Source: Rhizomys pruinosus
Taxonomy: Eukaryota; Chordata; Mammalia; Rodentia; Spalacidae
Reading direction: 5' to 3'
Length of the DNA: 64,000 nt
Assembly: GCA_009823505.1 (NCBI GenBank)
Contig: VZQC01010550.1
Span: forward strand, 2,683,206-2,747,205
The notes beneath the pieces are model-generated. The model had not been told where the DNA came from. It did not search any database and saw nothing but the letters and a program-made list of their open reading frames with translations. The position numbers were made by a program, and so were the translations under genes. Of the stretch, positions 1 to 22,372 are shown piece by piece (the first letter of the stretch is position 1; every line of letters starts with the position of its first letter).

Positions 1-205
1 AGGGAGGGAGGGAAACTTGACTGACAAGCACACTTGAGTTCACGGCCTGTGTTCTCTGTCATGGAGGGGAGAGGAGGGGAGGGGAGGGGAGGGGAGTGGA
101 GGAGAGGGGAGGGGGAGGGGGGAGGCAGGGAGGAGGCAGGGAGGGAGGGAGGGAAACTTGACTGACAAGCACACTTGAGTTCACTGCCTCTGTTCTCTGT
201 CATGG
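1..205. repeat. Tandem duplication, 141-bp period, purine-rich spacer
   Basis: The first ~60 bases (AGGGAGGGAGGGAAACTTGA and onward) recur at 142-205 with a few changes. The 80 bases between are a GGGGA/GGAGG tract. The window begins inside the repeat, so its left extent is unknown. Confidence 0.8.
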
Positions 206-536
206 GTTCTTTCTACACTGTAGACTGGGTTACCCCTCCCCAACCTGAACACACCTGTCCCAGTAGACACAGGCTCCCTGCAGTCTCAGGTGGGGACTGG
301 CAAGGTAAGGAGTGGTTAGGCCTCCTGCCCATTCTTACAGCTGCTGGCCATATGTTGGCTGAAGGCTGCCCAGCACACTATCATGCAAGACATTGGCCCT
401 CAGCCTGGGCTAGGCACCAAAATGTCCCCCTAGGGAAGTGGACCCAGAGGACCCAGCCTGCTGAGGTTCCAGGATAGAGTCATCACCAGAGCAACCCTGT
501 TCAGCCATCATTCTTCAGTTTATAAAACCCTGTCAA

Positions 537-719
537 GGCCGGGTGTGGTGGCGTACACCTTTAATCCCAGCACTTGGGAGGCAGGGGCAAGTGGATCTCT
601 GTGAGTTCAAGACCAGCCTGGTCTACATAGTGAGTCCCTGGCCAGCTGGGGCTACAGGGAGACCCTGTCTCAAAAAGACAAACAAAACAAAACAAAACAA
701 ACAAACAAACAAAAAAGAA
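537..719 (+). repeat. B1 SINE
   Basis: Starts with the B1 head (GGCCGGGTGTGGTGGCG), has the internal TTCAAGACCAGCCTGGTC block and ends in an A-rich AAAC tail. Upstream of SEMA3G. Confidence 0.9.
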
Positions 720-2100
720 AACCCTTCATATCCAAAAGTTCTTGCCCTGAGGAGAGGACAAACTCAGGGACAAAGGGCCCTGGCCAGGTTCTCCAGCAGC
801 CAGGGGCAGGAGCGGGCGGGGCCGGTTGCTGGTCTCTGCGCAGCTTGCATCTAGGTGAGGGGTCTCCTATGAGAACGTTCTACCAGCCAAAGGGATGAGG
901 AAGCAGACGTGTGGGCCTGGATTCTTCTCACGCTGAGCCAAGAGCCAACTGGTTTCTCTTCTAGAGATTAGGAACCCCAGAAGCAAAAGAAGGTCCCAAG
1001 GCTGAGCTAGGCCTGTTCTCAACCTTCTGTGTGGCCTGGATCAAGGCTTTCCTTCTCTGAGCAGCAGTAAGTTTCCCACCACCCACCTTCTGAGGGCTTA
1101 GGCCAGTCCGCCTGGGAGGCCTACCCTGCAGGTGTTTCTAGAATTCTGGGAACTCTAACTTGACTCTGGGTTAGAATCTTAGTGCCCAGGGCCTTAGATT
1201 CTGGGGGAAAGGGTACAGGGTAGAGTGAAGTGAGAGCTGGGGGTAGCAGGGGCAGGAACTGCTCTGAGTCTGGGACGTGTGGACGTTACCCAGGTTCAGC
1301 CCCTCGGTCTCATTTCCCTCTTGGCTCCCTTCCATGTCCCCTGTCCGACTCAACACCAGGGTTCAGGGTAGAAGAGTGCAATCTGGCAAGACTATGGTGT
1401 GTGTGGCCTATGGGATTAGGAAGAATTTACTGCTGACCCACTGGGCTCTGGGCCTACAAAAGACGAGAGCCTGAAGGAAGCAGAACAATGGAAGTTCCTC
1501 TGGGTATGGGGTAGACCCCAGCCCCTAAAACAGACCCTGGTGGATTCAGGAGGGGCCGTGGGGCTGGGAAGCCAGACAGGAGTAGCTCTGGATACAAAAT
1601 CTTAGACATTCATTTCTTGCCAGTCCCAGACCTATGAAGCACGGCCGGCCCTGAAGCCTTTGCCAGGACGTGGAGCTCCTTGGGCTGGAAACGGGCCTCA
1701 GCCTCCAGCAGCCTCGCTCCTCCAGTGGAGCTGGGAACCCTGCTCAAGGTTACTAGAGTTGGCCCAGGGCTAGTGGCGTGATCCCTCTGCTATGGGCCCT
1801 GGAGACACAGGGAGCAGAGCCAGACTCCCACCCTGATTTCTGAGATCATTTCCAGGGTATCTCTCTCCCTGGTCAATTAGCTGGAGCCTGGAGACTTGCA
1901 TTTGTGAGCATCTCTCCATGCAAACTGTCCACATTACAGCTGGGAGTCTTCCCAGAGGGAAACGGACTGGTTTGCTATACAGACACGAAATGGGCTGAGG
2001 TGGCTAGAGAAACTGCAGGTGGATGGTGAGCTTGCAGCTCCTCCCCTCCTTCCCTCCGCCTTCCTGGCTTCCTGCCCAGCACTGGGTGGAGCTGCTGCCT
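720..2100. other. Region upstream of SEMA3G, no gene seen
   Basis: Mostly unique sequence without a convincing coding exon. Short open frames here have no recognisable domain. By conserved gene order the next gene to the left would be TNNC1, but none of its coding sequence is visible. Probably promoter-proximal and enhancer sequence of SEMA3G. Confidence 0.5.
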
Positions 2101-12193
<10,093 letters not shown>

Positions 12194-12702
12194 AAGAGGG
12201 CCAAGGAGGGGGTGGTCAAGCTGGGCTGGGGGCTCAATAGCATATCCCTCCCACCCAGCTAGGGCAGAGGGGGCCAGGGGGCCTGATTAGGTTTTAGAGA
12301 TAGAGATCTCTATGACCTACAGGAAAGGCTGGGAGCCTATGGGAGGGCCTGTGCCTGACTGAGCCTATTCCTGCCCTTCTCTGAGCTCTCAGTACCAGGC
12401 CAGAGCAGGCACCCTCCAACCACTTGCAACCCCAAGGGACCTGCCATTTGTTCTCTGGGATGGCCTGGCTTCCGGAGCACATTTCCGGTTGTGCCAGAGG
12501 CAAGAAGTTTGGGTGTTTCTTTCCCAGCTTGCAGAACAATGGCCATTCTGAATGACCCTCTGAGTGGGTGTGTGGGTGACTCTTAAGGAGGTATGTGGGC
12601 AGGAACTCTCAGGCCACCAGAGGTGCCACCTAATCTGGCCCTGCTAAGGAGAGCTGGGCCTAACAGAGGTGGGAGAGAAGGTGGTACAGTAACACTTCCC
12701 CA

Positions 12703-12798
12703 CCTCGACGCTCTGGTAGTTGGATGCTCCCCTGCCTCGACGCTTGGGTAGTTAGAGGCTCCCCTGCCTCGACACTCTGGCAGCCAGACGCTTCCCTT
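12703..12798. repeat. 32-bp tandem repeat, three copies
   Basis: CCTCGAC recurs at 12703, 12735 and 12767 with the rest of each 32-bp unit mostly conserved (GCTCCCCTG spacer). Lies in the probable SEMA3G 3'UTR. Confidence 0.8.
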
Positions 12799-13092
12799 CC
12801 TTGCTCCACCACTTCTTCTGCTCCTCAGACTTACAGGGCAGGATTTTCTGGGACCTAGAGGGTAGCCTGGCGCACTTAATAGACCAAGGAAAATTATCTT
12901 ACTGCCTGACACCCCTTCCCCAGGTCCACTGTCAGCTGGGTTTGCTCTGTTGCCTACACCTCAGCATCAGGGTCTCTTGTGGAGCAGAAAGCTCTGTAGA
13001 CCAGAGGGAAAGAGGGCAGCTGGAAGGTACAGCTGAGAGGTGTGGGCTGCTTTTTCCCAGAGCAAGGCAGGTACCCCTAACTCTTGGAGGGA

Positions 13093-13140
13093 CACTCAGA
13101 GAACTGTAGTCAATGGACACTCAGAGAACTGTAGTCAGTA
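13093..13140. repeat. Short tandem duplication, two copies
   Basis: GGACACTCAGAGAACTGTAG occurs twice in direct succession, in the probable SEMA3G 3'UTR. Confidence 0.8.
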
Positions 13141-13334
13141 GTGATGATCAGCCCCAGGGGTTGTCCAGGGCCACAGGGAACTGCAAGAGATCGGGCCAGG
13201 GACCCATGAGGAAGTGTCTTCAAGACTCAAGGTGGTATCAATTAGTTGAAGAGCCACTGGGCAGGGCAGCTGTGCCCAACCCTAGAATCTCTATTTTCTG
13301 CTTATTCAATGGTTCATTTGCAAGACCCCTGTTT

Positions 13335-13412
13335 TGTGGTACTTGGGATTGAACCCAGGGACTCATGAATACTAGATAAGTGCTATACCACTGAGTTATA
13401 GCTCAGCCCTCT
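13335..13412 (-). repeat. ID-type SINE
   Basis: Reversed tRNA-like ID sequence: GGGATTGAACCCAGGGAC (B box region) followed by CCACTGAGTTATAGCTCAGC and then a T run. Confidence 0.7.
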
Positions 13413-14223
13413 TTTTTTTTTTTATGGGACAAATGTAAAGAAAGTGATAAAATGGTAAAATCTGCTGTCCTTGAGGGGGAGGCTGAATGACAAAGACATG
13501 CTTGGCCTGGGCTGCAGGGAGGTGTGGGCATTAGCAGTTTCTCCAGCTGGGGGAGAGAAGGGGAGGGGGCAGTTAATGAAGAGTGGTCCCTGCCTGTGTA
13601 GACAAGTTAGTGACACTCAGATGGACAAGAAGGCAAGTTTGAGATTCTTGCTTATGAAAAAAGAAGGAAGAAGAAGAAAAAAGATAAAAACCAAGCCAGG
13701 GCTTCTCGTGTCCTTGAAACCCAAACCTGAGGTCTTGGTATCCCCACAGTACCAGGCTCTGAAATAGAATCCTTTCTCCATGTCAGTCATCTGGCAAACA
13801 GAAACACTGAAATCCATCAAGCCAAGCTCAGAGAATCCTGCTTGGGGATGGAGTCCACTGGGATGGTGGTGGTAGAAGCAGAGGAGGACAGCAGTGGGTG
13901 GGAGCCAGGGGAGAAGGAAGTAGAGATGGAGGAGATCCTGGGGAGCCTGCAAGTGCCTTTGAATTGGGCCTGAGTTTTGCAAGCTCTGGGCCTCTGGGAA
14001 AGCGGCCCTGGAAAAGAGGGAGAAAGAACTGATTATCTTGAACAATGAATCCATACACTTGGGAAAATAGAGAGAGTTCCTGCTGACTGCTGCCCTCCGC
14101 ATGGTAGGTACTGTGTTACTAGCACCGGGAAATACCCTCATGTGTGAATTGTGTTTGTGTTAGTGTTTTGAGATTGGCCTGGTGGCTTCTCTGACTTCTA
14201 ATCATACTTCTTGAAATTGTATT

Positions 14224-14224
<1 letters not shown>

Positions 14225-14254
<30 letters not shown>

Positions 14255-14417
14255 CATATAAATATATTTTTTTTGGTCTTTTTCAAGACAGAGTCTCCCT
14301 GGAGCCCCAGATGTCCTGGAACTCACTCTGTAGACCAGGCTGGCCTTGAACTCAAAGATCTGCCTGCCTCTGCCTCCCAAGTGCTAGGATTAAAGGCGTG
14401 CGCCACCACGCCCAGCT
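14225..14417 (-). repeat. (AT)n microsatellite adjoining a B1 SINE
   Basis: An AT run at about 14225-14256 leads into a T-rich stretch and a reversed B1 from about 14265 that ends GCGTGCGCCACCACGCCCAG. Confidence 0.9.
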
Positions 14418-14704
14418 ATGAAATTGTATTGATATTTTTATTGCTTTGACTGTCTTGGCACTCTGGTGAGAAAAGTAGAGCCTACAAGGAAAGGGATGAA
14501 GTTAGTGTTTATATCATGTAACTATATCATGACTATGTCTATGTATTTCTGTACTAAACTGATGGGTGCCAGCTACATGAAGTGGAAAGGGTCTATGCTT
14601 TGTCTTCCCTGAAATGAAAAGTCAGTTTCATATAGCAGGGAGGGCGATGGGTAGCTGAGGAAGGAAGGAATCAAAGGGCTTTGCCTGTGAAGCTGAGATT
14701 GCTC

Positions 14705-14710
14705 AATAAA
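14705..14710 (+). promoter_or_regulatory. Candidate poly(A) signal of SEMA3G
   Basis: AATAAA about 2.5 kb after the SEMA3G stop. It is the first canonical hexamer on this strand that I noticed beyond the stop codon. Confidence 0.45.
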
Positions 14711-15054
14711 CTAGCAAAATCCTGTCCTGAGGGCTTGTAAAATTGACCTTCTTGGAACTTCAGAAGGATTTTTGAGGGGGCAGAAGCTGGCAAAGGGCAG
14801 CCGGGCAAATAGGCAGCTCTGTCCCCTTCCCGACACTTGGCATTTGTAACAGTGCCCTTAGCCTGGTGCTGTCTTCATACCAGTGTACTTTAAGGCCACT
14901 CCACATCATGCTTGGGCTGGGCTGTAGTTTCTGGGGAGGAGGGAAGGCCCTGGAAGTAAGCCACTGGGCATGCTTGGAAAGGCCTCTGACCATGGTCCCC
15001 AGTGACATCATGTCCAAAGAGTGGACTCCTTTGATGTTGGAGGGAGATGAAATA

Positions 15055-15082
15055 CAGACACACACACACACACACACACACG
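15055..15082. repeat. (CA)n microsatellite
   Basis: ACACAC repeat of about 13 units. Confidence 0.95.
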
Positions 15083-15600
15083 AGCACTTAAAAGACATAG
15101 AGATGTCAGTGGACCTCCACAGAATGTGGCCCTGGGTTTCTAGCTTGCATAGGTTGCTTGAGAACTCAATGTAAGTCAGTCATTGGTCTCAGTCATGTAG
15201 CTTGGTTCTGGGGCTAGGTTCCTCCTTTTACCCTCGGCCCCCTCATAAACACCCGGGCCTGACTGAACCTGAAGCTTGGTCACCCTACCCTAGGCCATCA
15301 GCAGCACTGAGAGGTATCACCGTTGTACTTACTGGCCTGGTAAGGAGTTCAAATGTGACCCTCACAGCCCTCTTTACCCTTCAGACACATCTCCCTGCAG
15401 CCTCTGTTCCTAGCTGTCGCTACCCAGGTTCCCAAAGCTTTCTCCTACCTCCCCTCCCCCTCTCACGTCTCAGCTCAAGCCCCATTTCCGACCTCCATAT
15501 TTTTACCTCTCTCTGACTTCCTCTTGTGGCTTTTCCTCTAGTCTCATGCTTCCGTTGGTCTCTGGGCGTCCTGATTTCCCTCCATTCTGTGGAGGTACAC

Positions 15601-15706
15601 TGATGTGTGTGTGCGTGTGCGCATGTGTCTGTGCATGTGTGTGCGTGCGTACATGTGCGCGTGTGCAGTTTGTGTGCGTGTGTATGTATGTGTGTGTGCA
15701 TGCGTG
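15601..15706. repeat. TG-rich imperfect microsatellite
   Basis: Interrupted TGTG/TGCG/TATG alternating purine-pyrimidine tract of about 105 bases. Confidence 0.9.
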
Positions 15707-16477
15707 ATCTCCCTCCAACATCAAAGGAGTCCATTTAGAGCTGGGAAAGGGCTTAGACGAACAGACTTGCCGAGTGCTAGTGCTTGCGAAGCCACGTCCT
15801 GTGAACTGGGAATCTCAGAGCCTCCCGACCCCTGTCTTATGTTTTGTCAGAATCTAGGATTTCTGTGCTTACGGCTGCCCAGGCCTGGGGAGCTCACCCT
15901 GTAACGGCCTTGCGGACTCCTGTGATGCCGCTCACTCACTGCCTGTCTACTATGATTTTCCAGAACATTTGGCTCTTTGTCTCATGTTTTTGTTTTCATG
16001 GGGCAGCAGACATCTTGTTTCTAATGTTCTAAGGAGGTGGTTTTGGAAAAGTGCTGATTAGATTAATTCCTTCCCTCAACACGTGAGGTTGATTTAATCT
16101 CTGCCTCCCGGATTCGTAAACACAGGAGGTTCTGACTCCCATTTGTCAGTCAACCTGGATTTCCTTTGTCCTTCATCAAGGACAGGGCTGCCGTGGCACG
16201 TCTGCTTACACTTGGGCCTGGGGTCTCTCCTGGCTCGGGCTCTGGCAACCACCCTCCTGCGCTCGGCCTCCAGCGTCTAGTAGGTCATCCGTCTATATGG
16301 AGGGAAGGGTGGCTAAGATCTACCACAAGCCTATGGGTAAACTGAACAGATTAACTTCTCAGGGAGGGTAGGGAACAAGGAAGCCTCAGAATAAGAGAAA
16401 AACAACCCTTTCTGTTTTCTCAAATGGTTTCTGTGCACGTATCTCATTTAGCTAAGCTTGGTCAGGTCCTAGACACC

Positions 16478-16507
16478 CCCACCCCCACCCCCACCCCCAC
16501 CCCCACC
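16478..16507. repeat. (CCCCCA)n microsatellite
   Basis: About five hexamer units. C-rich on this strand and G-rich on the other, so i-motif or G-quadruplex formation is possible. Confidence 0.9.
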
Positions 16508-17352
16508 AAGGTATCTTGAGGAGTAGGCGTGTAGCAGCTACCAGCCCGTGCAGTCTCCTTCCAAGCTGTCCTCTCTGTAAACTGGCAAGGGCCTGGCTGC
16601 AGGTAGAACCCAGTTCACATGCCTCTGTCAGCCCAGAAAATGGAGGTTTCTCTGTATAACGACATCTTCCTTAAAACTAGAAGAGAGTTACTCAGAAATA
16701 GTCCGGTTTCCCTCTGACCTCGGACCCACCCTAGCCTCATCCATGTCCTGGGCTGCAGAGGGTTCCAGGAGGAGACACTTCAACACACACTAAGAACTAA
16801 TGGCTTTCTAATACATCAAACTTGGACAGAAAGGGGTGGGGAGGGCCAGATTGGGACACAGTATCTGATAAGAAGTTTGGGGATTGTTGGGCCCCCACCC
16901 TGGCTCCTTTTCCAGACTCACCCACCCTTCGGGTGTACAGGAGATGGGGAAGGCAGCAGTGGCCTGGTGCCCACTTTCCACTGTCCAGCCTCACCCACCT
17001 TGGCCATGCTCTGCCCCTTTCCCTCAGAGGCTGAATTGTAATGAAGCCTTTCACTTTCTTCATTGCAGTTTCATTAAGGAAACCTCTAGTTCCTCAATCA
17101 TTCTCCATCAGGGGTAGGAACTGCTGCAATGTCTCCAGGGAGCCTTGTAAGGGATGCTGGGCTTTCCTCCCACAGGTCTCCAGCAGCCAGCTGGTAACCT
17201 ACTCCCAGGAGCTCTGCTGATATGGGGAGCTCAGGGACAAAGATGCTCAGAGTGTACCCTAATCTGTCAATGATATCTGCTTCTCTGGCATGAGTAGCCC
17301 ATTGGTCAGAGGCACAGCAGCTAGCAGACAGCTGTGGGACGAGCAGGATTCC

Positions 17353-17394
17353 AAGGTGAATCAACAAGGCTCCAAGGTGAATCAACAAGGCCTG
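17353..17394. repeat. 21-bp tandem duplication
   Basis: CCAAGGTGAATCAACAAGGC occurs twice head to tail. Confidence 0.8.
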
Positions 17395-18075
17395 GAGCAG
17401 AGTCCTGGTGTCTGCCTTTGTGTGTGGGGGATGGTACTAGGGATACTTGAAGTTCAGACTGGCTTGTTGGGAGGGCAAGGCAGCTCTGCTCTCACAGATA
17501 AAGGTAGAGAAGAATGACGAGGCAGAACAGCAACTTGCTTTGGACATGATCTCATTGTCCACACCACCTCTACCGCTTCAGCTGATAAGAATCTGGGGCT
17601 GTTTCCTGTAGTCGAAGGGTTTCAGACAATGGTGTGAACGGCTATCCCTATTGGAAAGGGCATTGTTTGGAGAAGAAAAAACAACACCCCGGCACAAAGG
17701 CAGGGCAGGATCTGTCTAAATGTAAGGGCCTGTTTACCAATTCACCATTTTCAACAAATGGAACACAATGGGAGATTGTTTCCTTGAGGATGATGCCCCC
17801 CTCACCAGTCTGCTCCTGATGGCTGGAGATGGCTTTGATGGTCCAGACTTGGATGGACACTGATGGTGTGGATGCTTTCCTGTTTACTGGAGATTCATAC
17901 AGGGCAGAGTCTAGAAGCTGGGGGTCAAAGTGAAGAGGCTGTCAGGCTGCACTGCATCCATCTGAGCTTACGTTATTTCACAGCTCTTAGACCTAGAGTT
18001 AGGGTTTGCAAAGGAAAAATAAGGACAGGTATATGTATATGAGTGTGTGTGTGTGTGTGTAAAACATAAGCTCTT

Positions 18076-18208
18076 TAATTCTTTGGGGTTGTTTTGAAAC
18101 CATACATAGCCCCAGCGGGCCTGGAACTGGCTTTGTAGACCCAGGCTGGCTCAATCTCAGAGAAATCAGCTTGCTGGGATTAAAGGTATGTGCCACCACA
18201 CTTGGCTT
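18076..18208 (-). repeat. Diverged B1 SINE
   Basis: Reversed B1 with GCCTGGAACTGGCTTTGTAG and a degenerate head GGTATGTGCCACCACAC. Confidence 0.7.
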
Positions 18209-18733
18209 AGCTCTTTTTGTTAAGTTCAGTTGCTCTGATGCTTTTTGGAAACTGTGTACAGGGCTTGAGACATTTGGAAATGATCTGATCCTTTAAAATG
18301 GGGTTTCCTGGCCTACTCCCTAGGGAGTCTTTTATTGGGGGCCTCTATGATGCTGTGAATCACCTCCAGCCAGCCCGGAGCACATGGGGAGCAGACACTG
18401 TGTTCCTGGGATCAGGGCCAGTAGAGGTAGAGGTGCTGTTTTTCCCAGCAGCCTCCTCTCCTTTATACAGATGTTGGAGCCTTTGGACCATCAACCAGCG
18501 ACCCTGGTTTCTATGTGTGGGCATGTAGATATGTTTCTTGTATGTGCATGTGTGTATGTGGTAGAAGGGGAGGGAAGAAGAGGAATAGAGCCATATTACA
18601 TTACCTCTTGGGACTAGAGGTCACCATTTTTTTTGGGGGGGGGGGAGGCAACCAGTTAGGAAGGCTACTTTGAGTCCTGAGGAACTATAAAGGCAGTCTT
18701 GAAGATTTGATTTGAAGCAGTTTTTCTGTTCGC

Positions 18734-18734
<1 letters not shown>

Positions 18735-18791
<57 letters not shown>

Positions 18792-18912
18792 AAACAGGGT
18801 CTCCCTGTATCCCCAGCTGGCCTGGAACTCACTCTGTAGACCACGCTGGCTTTGAACTCACAGAGAACGGCCTGCCTCTGCCTCCCGAATGCTGGGATTA
18901 AAGGAGTGCTAG
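18735..18912 (-). repeat. (GT)n microsatellite with B1 SINE
   Basis: A GT run of about 50 bases (18737-18788) directly abuts a reversed B1 (GGGTCTCCCTGTATCC onward), apparently grown from or beside its A tail. Confidence 0.9.
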
Positions 18913-19905
18913 CTTTTATACTCACCTATAAGCCCAAATTGAATAAACTTGAGCGAATGTGTTCAGAACAAGTGAGGAACACTGAGTGCTGTGAAATCCC
19001 CAAAAGGAAGCAAGTGCTTCCTAAATCATCTTTCAGGTCTAAGTGCTCATAATCTCTTCCTCAACATGCTAACAGTGCCCTCTGGTGTTTAACAGCAGAA
19101 CAGCATGCCCAAGGACATGGGAGAGGTGTTGAACACCCTCTGAAGGTAGTGTTCCTGGACTAAGGAGCAGAATAGAAAGAATGGCTAACAAAATAGGTCT
19201 CTTACTGAAAGGGCTTCCAATCTAGCAAGAGAGACAGACGTACAATTGCAGGACTGGCAGAGAATGACATAGAACACGGGTACGAGTAGAGGCCAGCAGT
19301 AAGCATGCAGGGAGGAAGACTCAGCAAGCTGAAGATGGAAATTAGGGCTCTGTACTCTGAGGATCTGAGGCCCAGTGTTTCAGGAAGGACAGGGCAGAAT
19401 GCCCATGGGTGGAGTGCTGTGGGAGATGCAGCTGGGTAGGGCCCCATTTGCAAAAGGCTGCAGATGCCAATCCTAAGCCAAAAGCTAGCATGTTTTATGG
19501 AAACTGGCAGAGGAAAAAGGGTGGTTCTGTCAGTGACGTGGACGTAGAACCATGCAGACAGAAGGCTCCTACTGCAGGCCCTTGAGGCGCAAGGAACTGA
19601 GCTGAGCTCTGGCAATGGCAAGAGGAAGGCAAACATTCGAACAACAGTTGAATTGGCAAGAAAGAAGGTTGGCGGGGTGAGGGAAGCAAAAGAAAATCCT
19701 GAGGTTTCTGAGCTTAGCTATGGCTGCAGTAAAGGTGAGGGTGAGAAGAGAGAGCATGTGTTTTGGAGAAGTTTGTTGAACTTTAATTTCTATCCTTCAT
19801 AAGTGAACCATTTGTTCTTAGGGCCTTAGTTATGAAAGAGTACTTACTTCTGCTAGATACATCTATTTTGAAGTAGTAATTAGTCTTAAAAGACACATAT
19901 GTTAT

Positions 19906-20777
19906 GAAAACAGGTATTTAGCCGGGCATGGTGGTGCACGCCTTTAATCCTAGCACTTGGGAGGCAGAGGCAGGCAGATCTTTGTGAGTTCAAGGCCAGC
20001 CTGGTCTACAGAGTGAGNTGGAATTGGAGTTTCAGACGGTTCTCAGCTGCCATGTGGGTGCTGGGGATCGAACCCGGTTCCTCTGTAAGAGCGGTCGGCG
20101 CTCTTAACCGCTAGGCAATCTCTCCAGCCCCAGAGACTATTGAATACTTTTAATAGGAGTATTAAAAAATATTTAATGGGGTGGGTGTAGTGGCACAGGC
20201 CTATAATCCCAGCAGTTGGGAGGCAGAGGCAGGAGGATCTCTGTGAGTTCAAGGCCAGCCTGGTCTACATAGCAAGCTCCAGGCTAGCTGGGACTAAAGG
20301 GGTACCCTGTCTCAAAAGACCAAAATTTTTTTTTTTTAATTTTGTATGTGTATGAATATACTGTCTGCATGTAGGTCTGTGCACCCGTGTTGTGCAATGC
20401 CGTGGAGGTCAGAAGAGGGCGTCAGATTTCCCTGGAACTGGAGTTAAAGATGGCTCTAGGCAGCCATGTGGATGCTGGGGATTGAACCCGGGTCCTCTGC
20501 AAGAGCAGTTGGTGCTCTCAACCGCTAGGCCATCTCTCCAGCCCCCAAAATAATTTTTTTAAATGGAATACCCATACTATGAAATACCAATGAACTATTA
20601 AAAAGAACCCTAGCCGGGCGTGGTGGTGCACGCATTTAATCCTAGCACTCGGGAGGCAGAGGCAGGTGGATCTTTGTGAGTTCAAGGCCAGCCTGGTCTA
20701 CAGAGTGAGTTCCAGGACAGCTGGGGCTACAGGGAGACCCTGTTTCGAAAAGACCAAAAAAAGAAAACAGGTATTTA
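19906..20777 (+). repeat. B1 SINE split by a misplaced block
   Basis: The B1 head runs 19921-20017 and its matching tail 20710-20762. The perfect 15-base target duplication GAAAACAGGTATTTA flanks it at 19906-19920 and 20763-20777. The 692 bases in between do not belong to the element. Confidence 0.85.
20018..20709. other. Probable misassembled block copied from 31.6-32.3 kb
   Basis: Starts with an ambiguous base N at 20018. From 20019 to 20723 I find base-for-base identity with 31586-32290 (705 bases). It holds a truncated reversed B2 (20019-20132), a forward B1 (about 20178-20326), a reversed B2 (about 20336-20547) and most of a forward B1 (from 20612). Removing 20018-20709 restores a normal B1 with intact target duplication. 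Confidence 0.85.
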
Positions 20778-21259
20778 AAATGTATAAGGTAGGCTTGGGA
20801 CATCTTAAAGTATCAGAAATGAAAGTGTTCAAAACCCAAATCAAATGCAATAAGGATGTGTGGAAAAGACAGAGGAGTGCACAGTAGCCAAAGCTGCAAT
20901 AATTAAACAACAAAATAACTAATACTGGGTTGAAACTCAAAGTATAATATACATATTCATGATTCCACACTGATAAAGATGAGGGGCAGAACATATAAAT
21001 CCTCCATGCAGAGGAATATTCCAAATTCCTGTTGTAGACAGTCCATGCTCAAAGAGGAGGGTACAGAAATCCTCATGTAGGCTTCATGTAGTCACTTCCT
21101 TCCAAAGATATAGTATGAAATGGACGTAACTGACAAGTACTGCCTCAGATCATGTTGATAGCATGTAGCTGATACAATGAAAGTGGCATTCCTTGATCTT
21201 CCTCCCTAAAACTCATAGCCTCAGTCTAGTCATGAGAAAAGTAGCCAACAAATCCCAAC

Positions 21260-21669
21260 TGTTAGGTTTGGGAAAATAACCAAGACCACAAGAGACCACT
21301 CTGAGGCAAGAAGAGATTTAATCAGGAGAATGAGCTGCTGGGCTGTCCTCATGGGAGAGACTAGCAGCTTCTTGTCACATTAGGCTGGGTTATGTAGGGT
21401 TTTTGTGAGTGAGGGGAGGTCCTTGGTGAGGGAGGGGTTTTAGTTGGGGGCGGGTGGAGTTTTGGTTAGGTGTTTTTCAGTTTTTCGGCTGGCTACTACA
21501 GAAAATTGGCTGCGATGGATAATTGCAGTTGTATTGTTCAAACAGGAGTCAGGAGGCTACTGAGAAACTAGGGCAGGTTACTTTGTTTCCTGAATGCTGC
21601 CTGCTGGGTTGTAGTCTCCATGCTGTCAGTCAGGAGTAACTCCATCTTGGGGTCCAGTTCCACCTAACA
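21260..21669. repeat. Putative solo LTR
   Basis: About 410 bases bounded by TGTTAGGT and its exact reverse complement ACCTAACA, the TG...CA ends expected of a retroviral LTR, with near-matching flanks (CCCAAC / CCCACC). It contains ACTCCATCTTGGGG-type sequence. No internal retroviral coding region is present. Family not identified. Confidence 0.5.
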
Positions 21670-22372
21670 CCCACCAAGGGACACTATACAAAATACCTGT
21701 GTCAGTATTCCAGAAAGCTGCCAAGAGCATCACAAGAAAAGTCTGTTATCTCCAAGAGGAACCTAAAGATGACTCAAAGCTACATGCCATCCTGGATAGA
21801 CACCTGAAACCAAAACCCAAACCCAAACCAAACCAAATCAAACCAAACCAACAAACCCCCAAACCAGGCAAATCTCAAGAGAAGCTAATAATGTATGAGC
21901 TTTAGTGAATAATTAGGTAACCATATCAATTGGTTCATTTGTTGTGAGTTTATCCCATGAATGTGGGACATCAATTATAGGAGGGTTTGGGTATGCAGGA
22001 AATCTTGACATTATCTTCACAGTGTTTCTAGAAATTGTTCTAAAATTCAAAGTTTAAGAAGACACAGCCTAGCTAATGGAAAATAACTGACTCAGCTCAG
22101 AGAAAGAATATTTTAAAGTTGATCTTTCCAGCCTATAAGATTAGCTATTGTTAACATTGGAGAGTCAAAGTGTAGAGGAAGAAATGGTTAATAGGTTGTA
22201 TGTGTGTGATCCTGTATACATGAACATGTACTGCCTGCCAGCTAGCAGGAACCTTAAGGCCAGCTGTACATAGAGGTAAGGCAGCTGAACGCCCAGGTGC
22301 AGAAATGTTCCTATACTTCTACTACAACCTCTGCCTTCTACTCAGAGCTAGAGTTGAAAGGGTATGGTTAAA

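Larger units (their letters stand above)
12194..14730 (+). other. Probable 3'UTR of SEMA3G
   Basis: Non-coding sequence after the stop codon, ending near the first good AATAAA. It includes a 32-bp triple repeat, an ID SINE and a B1. The true end is inferred from the poly(A) signal only. Confidence 0.5.

Noticed and set aside
1..2100. 3' end of TNNC1, expected by conserved gene order
   Set aside because: No troponin C coding sequence or convincing terminal exon is visible; it probably lies left of the window.
20043..20252. Identical 69-codon frame at 20043 and 31610 as a duplicated gene
   Set aside because: Antisense B1/B2 sequence inside the copied block; not coding.
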